64,000 nucleotides of DNA from Vibrio sp. 05-20-BW147 (GCF_013369385.1 NZ_SZTO01000018.1:85615-149614), one strand, 5' to 3'; positions 35,652 to 45,780 are shown, numbered from the stretch's first letter. Notes: generated by a model from the sequence alone, not told the origin. Numbers and translations: made by a program.

Positions 35652-35758
35652 TTGTATGAATCAGCATCGATTAATAAGAATGAAATGAAATTAATCAATG
35701 CTGGATTCCAAATCGAATCTGACTATTACCGCTTTAATAACACTGGAGGTTATCCAAG

Positions 35759-37168
35759 ATGTCAGTAGAAAACGTTCTATCGCTTATCCAAGAAAACGAA
35801 GTTAAGTTTGTTGACCTGCGTTTTACCGATACTAAAGGTAAAGAGCAGCACATCTCTATTCCTTCTCACCAAATCGATGCTGACTTCTTCGAAGACGGTA
35901 AAATGTTCGATGGTTCATCAGTTGCTGGCTGGAAAGGCATTAACGAATCAGACATGGTGATGATGCCTGACGCATCTTCAGCTGTTCTAGACCCATTTAC
36001 TGAAGAAGCAACGCTAAACATCCGTTGTGACATCCTAGAACCAGGCACAATGCAAGGTTACGATCGTGACCCACGCTCTATCGCAAAACGTGCTGAAGAG
36101 TACATGCGTTCTACTGGCCTAGCAGACACCGTTCTTGTTGGTCCAGAGCCAGAGTTCTTCTTGTTTGACGATGTGAAATTCGCAACTGACATGTCGGGTT
36201 CATTCTTCAAGATCGACGACGTAGAAGCGGCATGGAACACAGGTTCTGACTACGAAAACGGTAACAAAGGTCACCGTCCAGGTGTGAAGGGTGGTTACTT
36301 CCCTGTAGCTCCAGTGGATTCTTCACAAGACCTACGTTCTGCAATGTGTCTTGTAATGGAAGAGATGGGCCTTGTTGTTGAAGCGCACCACCACGAAGTG
36401 GCAACAGCGGGTCAGAACGAAATCGCAACTCGCTTTAACACTCTAACGACTAAAGCGGACGAGATCCAAATCTACAAGTACGTGGTACACAACGTTGCAC
36501 ACGCATTTGGCAAAACAGCAACCTTTATGCCTAAACCACTTGTCGGCGACAACGGTTCTGGTATGCACGTTCACCAATCGCTAGCCAAAGATGGCGTGAA
36601 CCTGTTTGCTGGTGACAAGTACGGCGGTCTATCTGAAATGGCGCTTTACTACATCGGCGGTATCATCAAGCACGCACGTGCACTGAACGCGATCACTAAC
36701 CCAGCGACCAACTCGTACAAGCGTCTGGTTCCTCATTACGAAGCACCTGTAATGCTGGCTTACTCTGCGCGTAACCGTTCTGCGTCTATCCGTATCCCAG
36801 TGGTACCAAGCCCGAAAGCGCGTCGTATCGAAGTTCGCTTCCCAGATCCAGCAGCAAACCCATACCTAGCGTTTGCAGCTATGCTGATGGCTGGTCTTGA
36901 CGGTATCAAGAACAAGATTCACCCAGGCGAAGCAATGGACAAAGATCTGTACGATCTACCAGCAGAAGAAGCGGCTGAGATTCCAAAAGTAGCGGAATCA
37001 CTAAAACAAGCGCTAGAGTGCCTAGACAATGACCGTGAGTTCCTAACTGCAGGTGGCGTATTCTCTGATGATTTCATCGATTCTTACATCGAGCTGAAAA
37101 CAAAAGAAGTTGAGCGCGTAAACGTGGCGGTTCACCCACTAGAGTTCGAACTGTACTACTCAGTATAA
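35759..37168 (+). CDS. glnA: Glutamine synthetase type I
   Basis: 469 residues. It makes glutamine from glutamate, ammonia and ATP as a dodecamer. The Asp50-region MFDGSSVAGWKGI, metal-binding VGPEPEFFLFDDV, ATP region and the adenylylation site in DLYDLP (Tyr near 398) are all present, so the GSI-beta control by GlnE is likely. GGAGG precedes the ATG. It is controlled by NtrC and sigma-54 sites upstream, and ntrB-ntrC follow after one gene. Confidence 0.98.
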   Translation: MSVENVLSLIQENEVKFVDLRFTDTKGKEQHISIPSHQIDADFFEDGKMFDGSSVAGWKGINESDMVMMPDASSAVLDPFTEEATLNIRCDILEPGTMQGYDRDPRSIAKRAEEYMRSTGLADTVLVGPEPEFFLFDDVKFATDMSGSFFKIDDVEAAWNTGSDYENGNKGHRPGVKGGYFPVAPVDSSQDLRSAMCLVMEEMGLVVEAHHHEVATAGQNEIATRFNTLTTKADEIQIYKYVVHNVAHAFGKTATFMPKPLVGDNGSGMHVHQSLAKDGVNLFAGDKYGGLSEMALYYIGGIIKHARALNAITNPATNSYKRLVPHYEAPVMLAYSARNRSASIRIPVVPSPKARRIEVRFPDPAANPYLAFAAMLMAGLDGIKNKIHPGEAMDKDLYDLPAEEAAEIPKVAESLKQALECLDNDREFLTAGGVFSDDFIDSYIELKTKEVERVNVAVHPLEFELYYSV

Positions 37169-37212
37169 TTTGTCCACTATGTAGACAGTGCAACTTTAGT
37201 TGCATCCATTTT

Positions 37213-37243
37213 AAGGCTCGCCTCACAGGCGAGCCTTTCTTTT
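37213..37243 (+). terminator. Terminator after glnA
   Basis: AAGGCTCGCC, TCACA, GGCGAGCCTT followed by TCTTTT. It separates glnA from the DUF4124 and ntrB genes. Confidence 0.9.
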
Positions 37244-37366
37244 ATTTGCTAAATACTCACTGAGTAATAACATAACCTTGCTATAACAAAAACGATATCG
37301 AAGCCCTGTTTTTCATAGAGGTTTCGTCTTAATTAACGTGAACTTGCATCTCTTAGGAGGTGAAAC

Positions 37367-37906
37367 ATGAAACTACTTTTTGCTCTATGCCTCTCACTCT
37401 TAACGTCGTTTGTTGCCGCTCAAACGGTATACACATGGGTCGATGAGAATGGCATGCTCCACATGAGTGACACGCCCAACAACGGTGCAAAGTCCGTAGT
37501 ACTACCGGATCTTGATGGCACCGCCCCCCCTCCTCAAGTGGAATCGACCCAATCGTTGGCCAAACCAAACCAAGCAGTCAAAGAACAAGAGCAACCAATC
37601 AAGAAAGAGGAGGCTCAAGCCCTTTCTCTCTCACTTCGCTCACCAACCCACGATGCAACCATTCGCAGCAATCAAGGGTTAATCACGATTCAAGTGCAGA
37701 CCAACCGTAAGCTGGATATTGGTGAGCAGCTGCAACTGATGTTTGACGGAAATCGCTATGGTGCCCCTCAGACCTCGACGTTGTGGCAGCTGAAAAACAT
37801 CGATCGCGGTACTCACGTCATTGCCGTACAAGCCTTTCGAAGCGGCAAGCTTATTGCATCTACTAGCCCTATATCAGTGCATCTTCATCGCACTAAGATA
37901 AAATAG
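37367..37906 (+). CDS. DUF4124-domain secreted protein
   Basis: 179 residues. A signal peptide covers residues 1-18 (LLFALCLSLLTSFVAA). The DUF4124 motif VYTWVDENGMLHMSDTP follows at 21-37, then a Gln/Lys-rich linker, and an Ig-like beta-sandwich from about 90. The gene lies between glnA and ntrB, as in other vibrios; its function is unknown. AGGAGGTG precedes the ATG. Confidence 0.85.
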   Translation: MKLLFALCLSLLTSFVAAQTVYTWVDENGMLHMSDTPNNGAKSVVLPDLDGTAPPPQVESTQSLAKPNQAVKEQEQPIKKEEAQALSLSLRSPTHDATIRSNQGLITIQVQTNRKLDIGEQLQLMFDGNRYGAPQTSTLWQLKNIDRGTHVIAVQAFRSGKLIASTSPISVHLHRTKIK

Positions 37907-37989
37907 CGGTTTACAAGCAATATTAAGTAGCTGATAGACGGAAATTCTCCTTTCTCTTGTCTTTGTAATCCGCCATACTGAATTCATTT

Positions 37990-38006
37990 GCACCAAGTTA
38001 GTGCAA
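37990..38006 (+). promoter_or_regulatory. NtrC site before ntrB
   Basis: TGCACCAAGTTAGTGCA fits TGCACC-N4-TGGTGCA except one base. Its closeness to the ntrB start (35 bases) suggests repression of an ntrBC promoter by NtrC, as known in enteric bacteria. Confidence 0.65.
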
Positions 38007-38040
38007 TGCACCAGAAGATAACAAAAACAAGGATGTGAAG

Positions 38041-39087
38041 GTGAATTCCGCTCTCTCAAATACCATTCTCAACAATATGGTGACGGCAACGCTTATCTTA
38101 GATGATGAGCTGCAAATACATCATGCCAATCCCGCGGCCGAACAGCTGTTTTCACAGAGCGCCAAACGGATTGTGCATCATCCTTTATCGCAGTTGATTC
38201 AGCATGCATCGCTCGATCTCGCCCTGCTTTCACAGCCATTACAAAGCGGACAAAGCATTACCGACAGTGACGTCACTTTCGTGGTGGATGGCAAACCTTT
38301 GTTGCTGGAGGTGACGGTCAGTCCGATTTCTATCGAAAGAGAGCTGATGCTCTTGATGGAAATGCGCAAAGTTGACCAACAACGTCGCATCACTCAAGAA
38401 ATGAACCAGCACGCACAACAGCAAGCGGCAAAGCTGTTGGTTCGTGGATTGGCGCATGAAATAAAAAACCCGTTGGGTGGGTTACGAGGTGCAGCACAGC
38501 TATTGGAAAAAATGCTGCCGGATCCCTCATTGACGGAATACACCCAGATCATTATTGAGCAGGCTGATCGCCTACGCGCGCTCGTCGACCGTTTACTCGG
38601 TCCACAAAAACCCGGTAAAAAACAACAAACCAATCTCCACCAAGTGCTCGAAAAAGTACGCCAATTGGTTGAGCTCGAATCGCAGAAAACACTGGTGATT
38701 GAACGAGACTACGACCCAAGCTTGCCCGACATCTACATCGATACCGATCAAATTGAACAAGCGATGCTCAATATCGTCAGCAACGCTTCACAAATTTTGG
38801 CTCACCAAGAGGATGGCAAAATCTCCATTCGCACCAGAACGGTGCACCAAGCCAATATTCACGGTCAGCGCTGCAAAGTCGCTGCAAGAATAGAAATCAT
38901 CGATAACGGTCCCGGCATCCCCGTTGAACTACAAGATACTTTATTTTATCCCATGGTCAGTGGCCGCGATGGAGGAACAGGGTTGGGACTCTCCATTTCG
39001 CAAAACCTGATCGATCAGCACAACGGAAAAATTGATGTTGAAAGCTGGCCGGGGCACACCAACTTTACGATTTATTTGCCAATTTAA
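38041..39087 (+). CDS. glnL: Nitrogen sensor kinase/phosphatase NtrB
   Basis: 348 residues. A PAS domain (1-110) is followed by a HisKA domain with VRGLAHEIKNPLGGL near 132-146 (phospho-His) and an HATPase domain with N-box NIVSNASQ and G-boxes DNGPGIP and GGTGLGLS. There is no membrane segment. It phosphorylates or dephosphorylates NtrC under control of PII. I prefer the GTG at 38041, which has AAGGA seven bases before it, over the GTG at 38035. Confidence 0.95.
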   Translation: MNSALSNTILNNMVTATLILDDELQIHHANPAAEQLFSQSAKRIVHHPLSQLIQHASLDLALLSQPLQSGQSITDSDVTFVVDGKPLLLEVTVSPISIERELMLLMEMRKVDQQRRITQEMNQHAQQQAAKLLVRGLAHEIKNPLGGLRGAAQLLEKMLPDPSLTEYTQIIIEQADRLRALVDRLLGPQKPGKKQQTNLHQVLEKVRQLVELESQKTLVIERDYDPSLPDIYIDTDQIEQAMLNIVSNASQILAHQEDGKISIRTRTVHQANIHGQRCKVAARIEIIDNGPGIPVELQDTLFYPMVSGRDGGTGLGLSISQNLIDQHNGKIDVESWPGHTNFTIYLPI

Positions 39088-39105
39088 CGCTGCAAGGAAT
39101 AGAAC

Positions 39106-40515
39106 ATGAGTAGAGGCTATGCTTGGGTTGTCGACGACGACAGTTCGATTCGCTGGGTAATGGAAAAGACATTATCTTCTGCCAACATCAAATGTGAAAC
39201 CTACGCCAATGGAGAAAGTGTGTTGATGGCATTAGAACGTGAAGTGCCTGACGTCTTGGTTTCTGATATTCGCATGCCTGGCATTGATGGGATCGAACTA
39301 TTAAAACAAGTGCATGAGAAGTGTCCGAACTTGCCCGTCATCATCATGACGGCACATTCGGATCTGGATGCGGCGGTTAACGCTTACCAAAAAGGGGCAT
39401 TTGAGTACCTGCCCAAACCCTTTGATATCGATGAAACGCTCATGCTGGTTGAGCGTGCGATTGCTCACGGACAAGAGCAAAAACGTGAACAAATGGCCTC
39501 TAGTCAAACACACGCAGCGCACACTCCGGAAATCATCGGCGAAGCGCCAGCGATGCAAGAGGTTTTCCGCGCCATTGGCCGCCTTTCACGCTCTTCCATT
39601 TCGGTATTGATTAATGGCGAATCTGGGACCGGCAAAGAGCTGGTTGCCCACGCTTTGCACCGCCACAGTCCTCGTTCAAGCAAACCCTTTATTGCATTGA
39701 ACATGGCAGCAATACCGAAAGATCTGATTGAATCTGAACTGTTTGGCCATGAAAAAGGCGCGTTTACTGGCGCAAACTCGGTACGCCAAGGTCGTTTCGA
39801 ACAAGCCAATGGCGGTACCCTTTTCCTTGACGAGATTGGTGACATGCCACTCGACATCCAGACGCGACTTCTTCGTGTTCTGGCAGACGGCCAGTTTTAT
39901 CGTGTTGGTGGCCACTCTCCGATAAAGGTCGATGTGAGAATCGTCGCGGCGACCCATCAAAACCTCGAACGTTTGGTGCAACAAGGCAAATTTCGTGAAG
40001 ACCTTTTTCACCGCCTCAACGTCATTCGCGTGCAGATCCCAGCCCTTCGCGAACGTAAGCAAGATATCGAAAAACTGACCCAGCACTTCTTGCTGCGAGC
40101 CGCAGAAGAGCTCGGTGTAGAAGCCAAAACGTTACACAGCAGCACGGTAGAGATACTCAACCGCCTCAGTTGGCCAGGCAACGTTCGCCAACTCGAAAAC
40201 ATTTGCCGTTGGTTGACCGTGATGGCTAGTGGTAGCGAAGTTTTGCCCAACGATTTGCCGAGCGAGTTGGTAAACGAGAAACGCATGGTGGAGGAATCCA
40301 ATCCCAGCGGAACTTGGCAAGAAACGCTGTCGGTTTGGGCAGAAAACGCCCTTGAGTCGGGAGAAAAAGAACTTCTGGCTTATGCACTTCCTCAATTCGA
40401 ACGTATACTATTAGAAGCAGCACTGAGGCACACCAATGGACATAAACAAGATGCCGCCAAAGTGCTAGGTTGGGGACGCAATACGCTCACACGCAAGCTC
40501 AAAGAACTGTACTGA
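39106..40515 (+). CDS. glnG: Nitrogen response regulator NtrC
   Basis: 469 residues. Receiver domain (1-120) with phospho-Asp in LVSDIRMPG near 54; sigma-54-interacting AAA+ domain (about 140-370) with Walker A GESGTGKE and the GAFTGA loop intact; Fis-type HTH at the end (AAKVLGWGRNTLTRKLKEL). It activates glnA and other nitrogen genes from enhancer sites like those at 35506-35606. It follows ntrB by 18 bases. Confidence 0.97.
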   Translation: MSRGYAWVVDDDSSIRWVMEKTLSSANIKCETYANGESVLMALEREVPDVLVSDIRMPGIDGIELLKQVHEKCPNLPVIIMTAHSDLDAAVNAYQKGAFEYLPKPFDIDETLMLVERAIAHGQEQKREQMASSQTHAAHTPEIIGEAPAMQEVFRAIGRLSRSSISVLINGESGTGKELVAHALHRHSPRSSKPFIALNMAAIPKDLIESELFGHEKGAFTGANSVRQGRFEQANGGTLFLDEIGDMPLDIQTRLLRVLADGQFYRVGGHSPIKVDVRIVAATHQNLERLVQQGKFREDLFHRLNVIRVQIPALRERKQDIEKLTQHFLLRAAEELGVEAKTLHSSTVEILNRLSWPGNVRQLENICRWLTVMASGSEVLPNDLPSELVNEKRMVEESNPSGTWQETLSVWAENALESGEKELLAYALPQFERILLEAALRHTNGHKQDAAKVLGWGRNTLTRKLKELY

Positions 40516-40596
40516 TTCTTTACAGCACGTCACTTAAATATCAGAGCGCGTCTCTCCTTATTGGCTCAAAAGAACTCAAGGATTGACGCATTCTCT

Positions 40597-43128
40597 ATGT
40601 ACGAGCTCGAAGAAAAACGCAGCATCTCATTAAAAACCGCGGTTATCGCTCCATTTGTGGTGATATTCCTGCTTTCCATAAGCTTAGTGATTCTGGTTCA
40701 GCGCAACAGTTATGAACATGCCGTGCTCGACCTCAGCGAAAAACAGCTTTCCTCATTAACGGAAAATGTACGCAACAATCTTACTGAGTATTTAGGCGCT
40801 CCCTTTGATGCTGGGTTGGCAATGGCCCATACCATCAGCTATAACCACCTTTACCAAGCGGATGACACCTCAAAGCTGCAAGGCTATTTTCTCAATGCTT
40901 TTCAAACCCTGTACGCCGATATTCCACAACTTGATGTGATTGGCTTTGGTTCGGAAGCCGCCGACTATATCGGTTTTCGCAAAGAGAACGATGGCTCTCA
41001 TACCTTGATGATTCAAGATGATCGCACCGATAGCAAGCTGGTGATTTATCGCGGCGAACATATCAGCAATGATATTGTTTCGGTTATTCCCAATTACGAT
41101 CCTCGCATTCGCCCTTGGTATGCACCTGTCGCCAAAGAACGAAAAGTGATGTGGTCTTCAATCTACGCCAATGCAGATGAACGCCAAGAGATCACCCTAT
41201 CCGCTCTATCTCCTGTTTATGATACTGAACAGTTTGTCGGCGTGATGGTGACGGATATTCGCATCAATACCTTTAACGCTTTTCTTAGTCAGTTACGTGA
41301 AAAAACCAAAGCGAAGGTTTACATCATGGACAGTGAACAACGCTTGGTTGCCCACTCGGGACAAGGTAGCGTCGTCTCTTGGGGGACAGAATGGTCTAAG
41401 AAAGGCGAACGCCTACTGGCAGTAGAAAGCGCAGACCCAATCATCAAGTTGCATGCTGAGCGCGTAAAACAAGATAGCCTGATGGCGCATCCAACATCGC
41501 GTCCCTTCGAGTTGAAAACCAAGAATGAGCGATACTTTAGTTTGCTCTCACCTTACACCGATGCCTATGGCCTCACTTGGTTCATTGGTATCGCCATTTC
41601 TGAATCAGAGCTTCTTGGCTCTCTACCCAAGTCGCAACAGCAAAGCTGGCTAATTGGCCTTCTGGTCAGCGCAATTGGCATGTCGTTTTGCTTAGTTATC
41701 TTTAGCCGTATTACCCGCCCCATTACTGCGACAGCAACAGCAGCGAAAAATCTCGCCAACGGCAATTGGGATAGCCATATGCCAAAACCTGGGCGTATTC
41801 ATGAGACCAGTTTACTGGTGAACGCCTTTAACGATATGACCAACAATCTCAAAGCGTCGTTTAAAGCGCTGCAAAACCAATTGGTTTTCGATTCGTTAAC
41901 CAAACTCTACAGTCGAGAAGGACTGATAGACATCAGCAAACGCCAAACCAGTGAATCCGGCTGCTTGTTCATACTAGGTGTAGATCGATTCCGCGACATC
42001 AATGACAGCATGGGGCACTACAATGGTGATCAGCTGCTCATTAAGATCGCTGAACGCCTACAAACCATATTTGACGACAAATACTTATTGGCGCGAACCG
42101 GTGGTGATGAGTTCGCCATTTACGCCCCACACATCAAACAGTCAGAGGAAATGTCACTAGCCGTCAATCGCTTACAACAGCTTTTCGTTGCACCTTTTTA
42201 CATGAATGAAGAAAGCGTGGTGATGAAGGTTTCCATCGGTATTGTCATCACAGATAACGACAACAACATGGCTCGTTGGTTACGCAACGGCAGCATAGCA
42301 TTAAGCAATGCCAAACAAGATGTAGCGGGAATCAGCTACTATAGACCAGAGATGGCTGATGCATCAAAATTTCGCACCCAGATGCTGGCCAAGATTCAGG
42401 ACGGCCTCGATAGCAATGAATTTGTTCCCTACTACCAGCCGATTATTGAGCTAAAAAGCGGCGAAGTGATCGGTGCAGAGGCCTTGGCACGTTGGCTTAG
42501 CAAGCAAGGCATAGTCTCCCCACTCGATTTTATTCCCATCGCGGAAGATAGCGGCATGATTCAAGAAATCGGCAAACGAATCTTACTGCAATCGTGCCGT
42601 GATTGTGCTCAAGCGATAGCTCAAGGCCGTTGGCGGAAAGAGTTCCAATTGCATGTAAACATTTCCGTCAATCAGTTATCGCGAGAGGATTTTGTTAGTG
42701 AAGTTTCTCAAGTCTTAGCCGAAACGGGCTTGTCCGCCTCCAACTTAACACTGGAGATCACCGAGTCTCGCTTGGTCGAAAGCGCCCATTCCACCATGGA
42801 TAACATGAACAAACTGCGGAAACTAGGTATAGCGATAGCCATTGATGATTTCGGTACTGGCTATTCTTCTTTGGCGTACTTACATTCATTGCCGTTTGAC
42901 TGCCTCAAAATCGATCGCACCTTTGTTGAAAAACTTAACCGAGAAGGATTAAACAGCTCGGTAGTGGCCGCCGTGGTAAACATCACTCGCGGCTTTAACG
43001 TTAACGTTGTTGCAGAGGGAGTGGAAACGAGTGTGCAAGCAGAACTGTTGATGGAGCTAGGGTGCACACTCGCACAAGGTTATCTCTATAGCCGCCCGGT
43101 GCCATTTGATGAGTGGCCATCACTATAA
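40597..43128 (+). CDS. Membrane GGDEF/EAL cyclic-di-GMP enzyme with Cache sensor
   Basis: 843 residues from the ATG at 40597; a TTG at 40561 would add 12. A first membrane helix lies near 17-37, a dCache-type periplasmic sensor covers about 40-335 (IRPWYAPVAKERK is typical), a second helix lies near 350-372, and a HAMP domain follows. The GGDEF domain has an intact RTGGDEF motif. The EAL domain is complete: GAEALARW, NISVNQLS, EITES, DDFGTGYSS and EGVET. A working phosphodiesterase is therefore likely and a working cyclase possible. It sits directly after ntrC, so nitrogen-linked control is possible. Confidence 0.9.
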   Translation: MYELEEKRSISLKTAVIAPFVVIFLLSISLVILVQRNSYEHAVLDLSEKQLSSLTENVRNNLTEYLGAPFDAGLAMAHTISYNHLYQADDTSKLQGYFLNAFQTLYADIPQLDVIGFGSEAADYIGFRKENDGSHTLMIQDDRTDSKLVIYRGEHISNDIVSVIPNYDPRIRPWYAPVAKERKVMWSSIYANADERQEITLSALSPVYDTEQFVGVMVTDIRINTFNAFLSQLREKTKAKVYIMDSEQRLVAHSGQGSVVSWGTEWSKKGERLLAVESADPIIKLHAERVKQDSLMAHPTSRPFELKTKNERYFSLLSPYTDAYGLTWFIGIAISESELLGSLPKSQQQSWLIGLLVSAIGMSFCLVIFSRITRPITATATAAKNLANGNWDSHMPKPGRIHETSLLVNAFNDMTNNLKASFKALQNQLVFDSLTKLYSREGLIDISKRQTSESGCLFILGVDRFRDINDSMGHYNGDQLLIKIAERLQTIFDDKYLLARTGGDEFAIYAPHIKQSEEMSLAVNRLQQLFVAPFYMNEESVVMKVSIGIVITDNDNNMARWLRNGSIALSNAKQDVAGISYYRPEMADASKFRTQMLAKIQDGLDSNEFVPYYQPIIELKSGEVIGAEALARWLSKQGIVSPLDFIPIAEDSGMIQEIGKRILLQSCRDCAQAIAQGRWRKEFQLHVNISVNQLSREDFVSEVSQVLAETGLSASNLTLEITESRLVESAHSTMDNMNKLRKLGIAIAIDDFGTGYSSLAYLHSLPFDCLKIDRTFVEKLNREGLNSSVVAAVVNITRGFNVNVVAEGVETSVQAELLMELGCTLAQGYLYSRPVPFDEWPSL

Positions 43129-43150
43129 GCACAAACCGTTAAGACACATT

Positions 43151-43180
43151 AAAAATGCCAGCGTTTTCGCCGGCATTTGT
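43151..43180. terminator. Probable shared terminator between EAL gene and hemN
   Basis: AAATGCCAGCG, TTTT, CGCCGGCATTT forms a stem with one mismatch between two convergent genes; A-rich and T-rich stretches flank it. Confidence 0.6.
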
Positions 43181-43205
43181 ATTTAAAGAGACATCGATAC
43201 TGTGT

Positions 43206-44597
43206 TTAGATCACGCGAGAAAACTGCTGTTGACGCGCTTTGGCTCGCAAGTACTTATCAAAGCACATACAGATATTGCGAATGAGCAAACGGCCACGAA
43301 GTGTCACGCGGATCGCTTGTTCATCCACTTCCACCAGCGCATCGTCAATAAAGGTCTGTAGTAATTGTAAGTCTTCTTTAAAGTAATGATTGAACGTCAC
43401 CGCGAACTGCTTCTCAATCGCCACTTTGTCGAGCTTGAAGTTACAGATAAGCTGCTTGATAACTTCTCGTCGTAGTAAGTCATCACTATCGAGTGCGACC
43501 CCTTTCCACAAAGCGTGGCGCAGTTCATTTACCTGTGCGTAATATTTCTTCAACTCTTTTTGGTTTTGCGCATAGGCATCACCAATCATGGAAATCGCCG
43601 ATACACCGAAGCCAACCAAATCACATTCACCTTGTGTGGTATAGCCTTGGAAGTTGCGGTGCAAAATACCGTTGCGCTGCGCCACCGCCAACTCATCTTC
43701 AGGCAGAGCAAAGTGATCCATCCCAATGAACTGGTAGCCTGCATCGGTCAATGTCGCGATAGTGTTTTGCAGAATCGCCATTTTCTCTTCCGCTTTCGGC
43801 AAATCTTCATCTTTGATTTTGCGCTGCGCAGCAAAAAGCTGAGGCATGTGAGCGTAGTTAAACACCGACAATCGGCCTGGCTTCATGGTGAGGACTTGTT
43901 CCAGCGTTTTAGCGAAAGAGTCTCGATCTTGCTTAGGCAAACCGTAAATCAAGTCAAGGTTAGTCGAGCGGAAGCCGAGCTGCTTCGCACGCTCAACCAT
44001 AGCGAAAATAAACGCTTCATCTTGCTCACGGTTAACCAGTTTCTGCACTTCTTTATTAAAGTCTTGCACACCGATACTCAGGCGGTTAAAGCCTTCTGCA
44101 CGTAGGTGATCCAGCATTTCCAACGCGATTTCTCGTGGGTCTACTTCAATACTGATTTCCGCATCCGCAACAAAAGTAAACTCTTCACGCAGTAGCGTCA
44201 TCAAACGCGTGATCTGTTTTGCGCTAAGAAACGTTGGCGTACCACCACCAAAATGCAGTTGCGTCACGTGACGTCCTTGCAGTAAAGACGCACGTTGGCG
44301 AATTTCATGCTCCAGCACATCCAAATACTCATCCGCTTTGTGCGAATGACGCGTGATCACTTTGTTGCAACCACAGTAGTAGCAAAGCTTGTGACAAAAC
44401 GGGATATGAACGTAGAGAGAAAGCGGTCGCTCTGGGTATTGCGAGCAAGCCATATCGTAATCAGAAATGGTAAAAGCTTCATGAAACTCTAGAGCCGTTG
44501 GGTAAGACGTATAACGTGGACCTGAGTAGTTATATTTGTCCAATACCGCTTGGTCCCAAACAATTTGTTGGTTCGATTCAAGATTCTGATTCGACAT
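43206..44597 (-). CDS. hemN: Oxygen-independent coproporphyrinogen III dehydrogenase
   Basis: 463 residues. This radical-SAM enzyme makes protoporphyrinogen IX in heme synthesis without oxygen. The cluster motif HIPFCHKLCYYCGC near 68-81 has all Cys ligands (CX3CX2CXC). SAM-binding FGGGTPTFL and the HemN C-terminal domain are present. It is on the opposite strand to the ntrBC group. Confidence 0.96.
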   Translation of the reverse strand: MSNQNLESNQQIVWDQAVLDKYNYSGPRYTSYPTALEFHEAFTISDYDMACSQYPERPLSLYVHIPFCHKLCYYCGCNKVITRHSHKADEYLDVLEHEIRQRASLLQGRHVTQLHFGGGTPTFLSAKQITRLMTLLREEFTFVADAEISIEVDPREIALEMLDHLRAEGFNRLSIGVQDFNKEVQKLVNREQDEAFIFAMVERAKQLGFRSTNLDLIYGLPKQDRDSFAKTLEQVLTMKPGRLSVFNYAHMPQLFAAQRKIKDEDLPKAEEKMAILQNTIATLTDAGYQFIGMDHFALPEDELAVAQRNGILHRNFQGYTTQGECDLVGFGVSAISMIGDAYAQNQKELKKYYAQVNELRHALWKGVALDSDDLLRREVIKQLICNFKLDKVAIEKQFAVTFNHYFKEDLQLLQTFIDDALVEVDEQAIRVTLRGRLLIRNICMCFDKYLRAKARQQQFSRVI

Positions 44598-44712
44598 GGT
44601 GGTACTTCCATAAAATGCTGTGGGGCGCTATTTTGCCACATCAACAAGACACTCATGCGCTGTGATATGGCTTTTTTATCGCCAATTTTTAGAAGTGCTA
44701 GCCTGATCACGA

Positions 44713-44736
44713 TAGCCCTGCTCAAAAGCAGGGCTA
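44713..44736 (-). other. Hairpin just after the DUF2489 gene
   Basis: TAGCCCTGCT, CAAA, AGCAGGGCTA is a perfect 10-bp stem directly after the leftward DUF2489 stop and 115 bases before hemN. There is no U-tract, so it may stabilise a 3' end or act as a partial terminator. Confidence 0.5.
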
Positions 44737-44740
44737 GAGA

Positions 44741-45229
44741 TTAGATCATCTGAACATGGATTTGATTGTTCAGCGGCTTCACTCTTTTTTGCAGTGTTTT
44801 GAGATCTTCGATCACCGCTTCGCTGAGGCGACCTTCAGCCTTGTGACGTTCAAGGTTTTGCTTCATGCGTTGCTGTTTCTCCAGCTTTTGACGTTCTTCA
44901 CCACGCGCCATGTCTTTAACGACATGATAAAGCTCTGAAATCGCAGGATACTCTTTGTCGAAATCGACACGATCCTCACCTTGAACGTAGTCCATGATGC
45001 AATATACCCGAATCGCAATTTCGGATAGGTCACATTGGCCTTGAATGCCCGCGAGACAAAGGGTGTTCACATTATCAAAAATGTTGGCGTTGCGTTTTTC
45101 AAGCGCCAACTTCTGATGCTGGAGCTGCAACTCCTTTTGCTTTTTAAGCTGGAGTAGAAGGTAACCAGCATACGACGCCAAACCAAGGATGATAGCGCCA
45201 CCAAGAATGGCCAGTAGGGTTACACTCAT
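44741..45229 (-). CDS. DUF2489-family membrane protein
   Basis: 162 residues. A single membrane helix lies at residues 5-27, then a charged coiled stretch (LKKQKELQLQHQKLALEKR) and a helical cytoplasmic part. It matches the DUF2489 family found next to yihI in vibrios. Function is unknown. It starts eight bases after yihI. Confidence 0.82.
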   Translation of the reverse strand: MSVTLLAILGGAIILGLASYAGYLLLQLKKQKELQLQHQKLALEKRNANIFDNVNTLCLAGIQGQCDLSEIAIRVYCIMDYVQGEDRVDFDKEYPAISELYHVVKDMARGEERQKLEKQQRMKQNLERHKAEGRLSEAVIEDLKTLQKRVKPLNNQIHVQMI

Positions 45230-45237
45230 TGTTCCAC

Positions 45238-45780
45238 TTATCCTTTGTAATCATCCATGTCAAAGTCTTCAAAATCTGCTAGCAGATCATCATCCGAGCG
45301 TGATTTGCGCACTGGCGCTTCTTGGTACTCTTCTTCTGCTTCTGGCTCTAGTAAGCCAAGCTGACTCATCAACTGCTCGATGCGATCGAGTTTTTCATCC
45401 ACGTATTGCTGTAGACCACGACCAAGGTTTTCACCTGACTCGAGGCGGTCAAGCAACACATTCAGTTTCGCATCATTTTCGAGCATCTCGAGCTCTTGTG
45501 CGGCAGAAAGGCGACGCTCTTGTTTATTGAGTTTCTTCGCCGGTTCCACAATTAGTGGAATCTTCTTCTTGCTGCCCAAGCGCGGATCAAGTTGCTGTGA
45601 TGAACCTTGTTTTTGCTTTGACACTTCTTCTGAATTACGGGCACCCGCTTTTAGTCCTTTACGCTTTTTGTCTTTTTTGCGTAAACGACCAGCAACGTCC
45701 GACTCAGAACGGTTGCGGGTAACGATGAATTCAGGTGCACCTGCGGCACCCGGCTTTCTTGATTTTTTCTTACGACTCAT
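45238..45780 (-). CDS. yihI: Der GTPase-activating protein YihI
   Basis: 180 residues. The N-terminal half is very basic (SRKKKSRKPGAAG, RLRKKDKKRKG) and the C-terminal half acidic (EPEAEEEYQEA, DDDLLADFEDFDMDD). YihI activates GTP hydrolysis by Der and so holds back late 50S assembly. It overlaps the methyltransferase gene by one base. Confidence 0.92.
   Translation of the reverse strand: MSRKKKSRKPGAAGAPEFIVTRNRSESDVAGRLRKKDKKRKGLKAGARNSEEVSKQKQGSSQQLDPRLGSKKKIPLIVEPAKKLNKQERRLSAAQELEMLENDAKLNVLLDRLESGENLGRGLQQYVDEKLDRIEQLMSQLGLLEPEAEEEYQEAPVRKSRSDDDLLADFEDFDMDDYKG

Noticed and set aside
43515..44105. Rightward 196-codon frame inside hemN
   Set aside because: It is antisense to the radical-SAM core; no known motif and no promoter.
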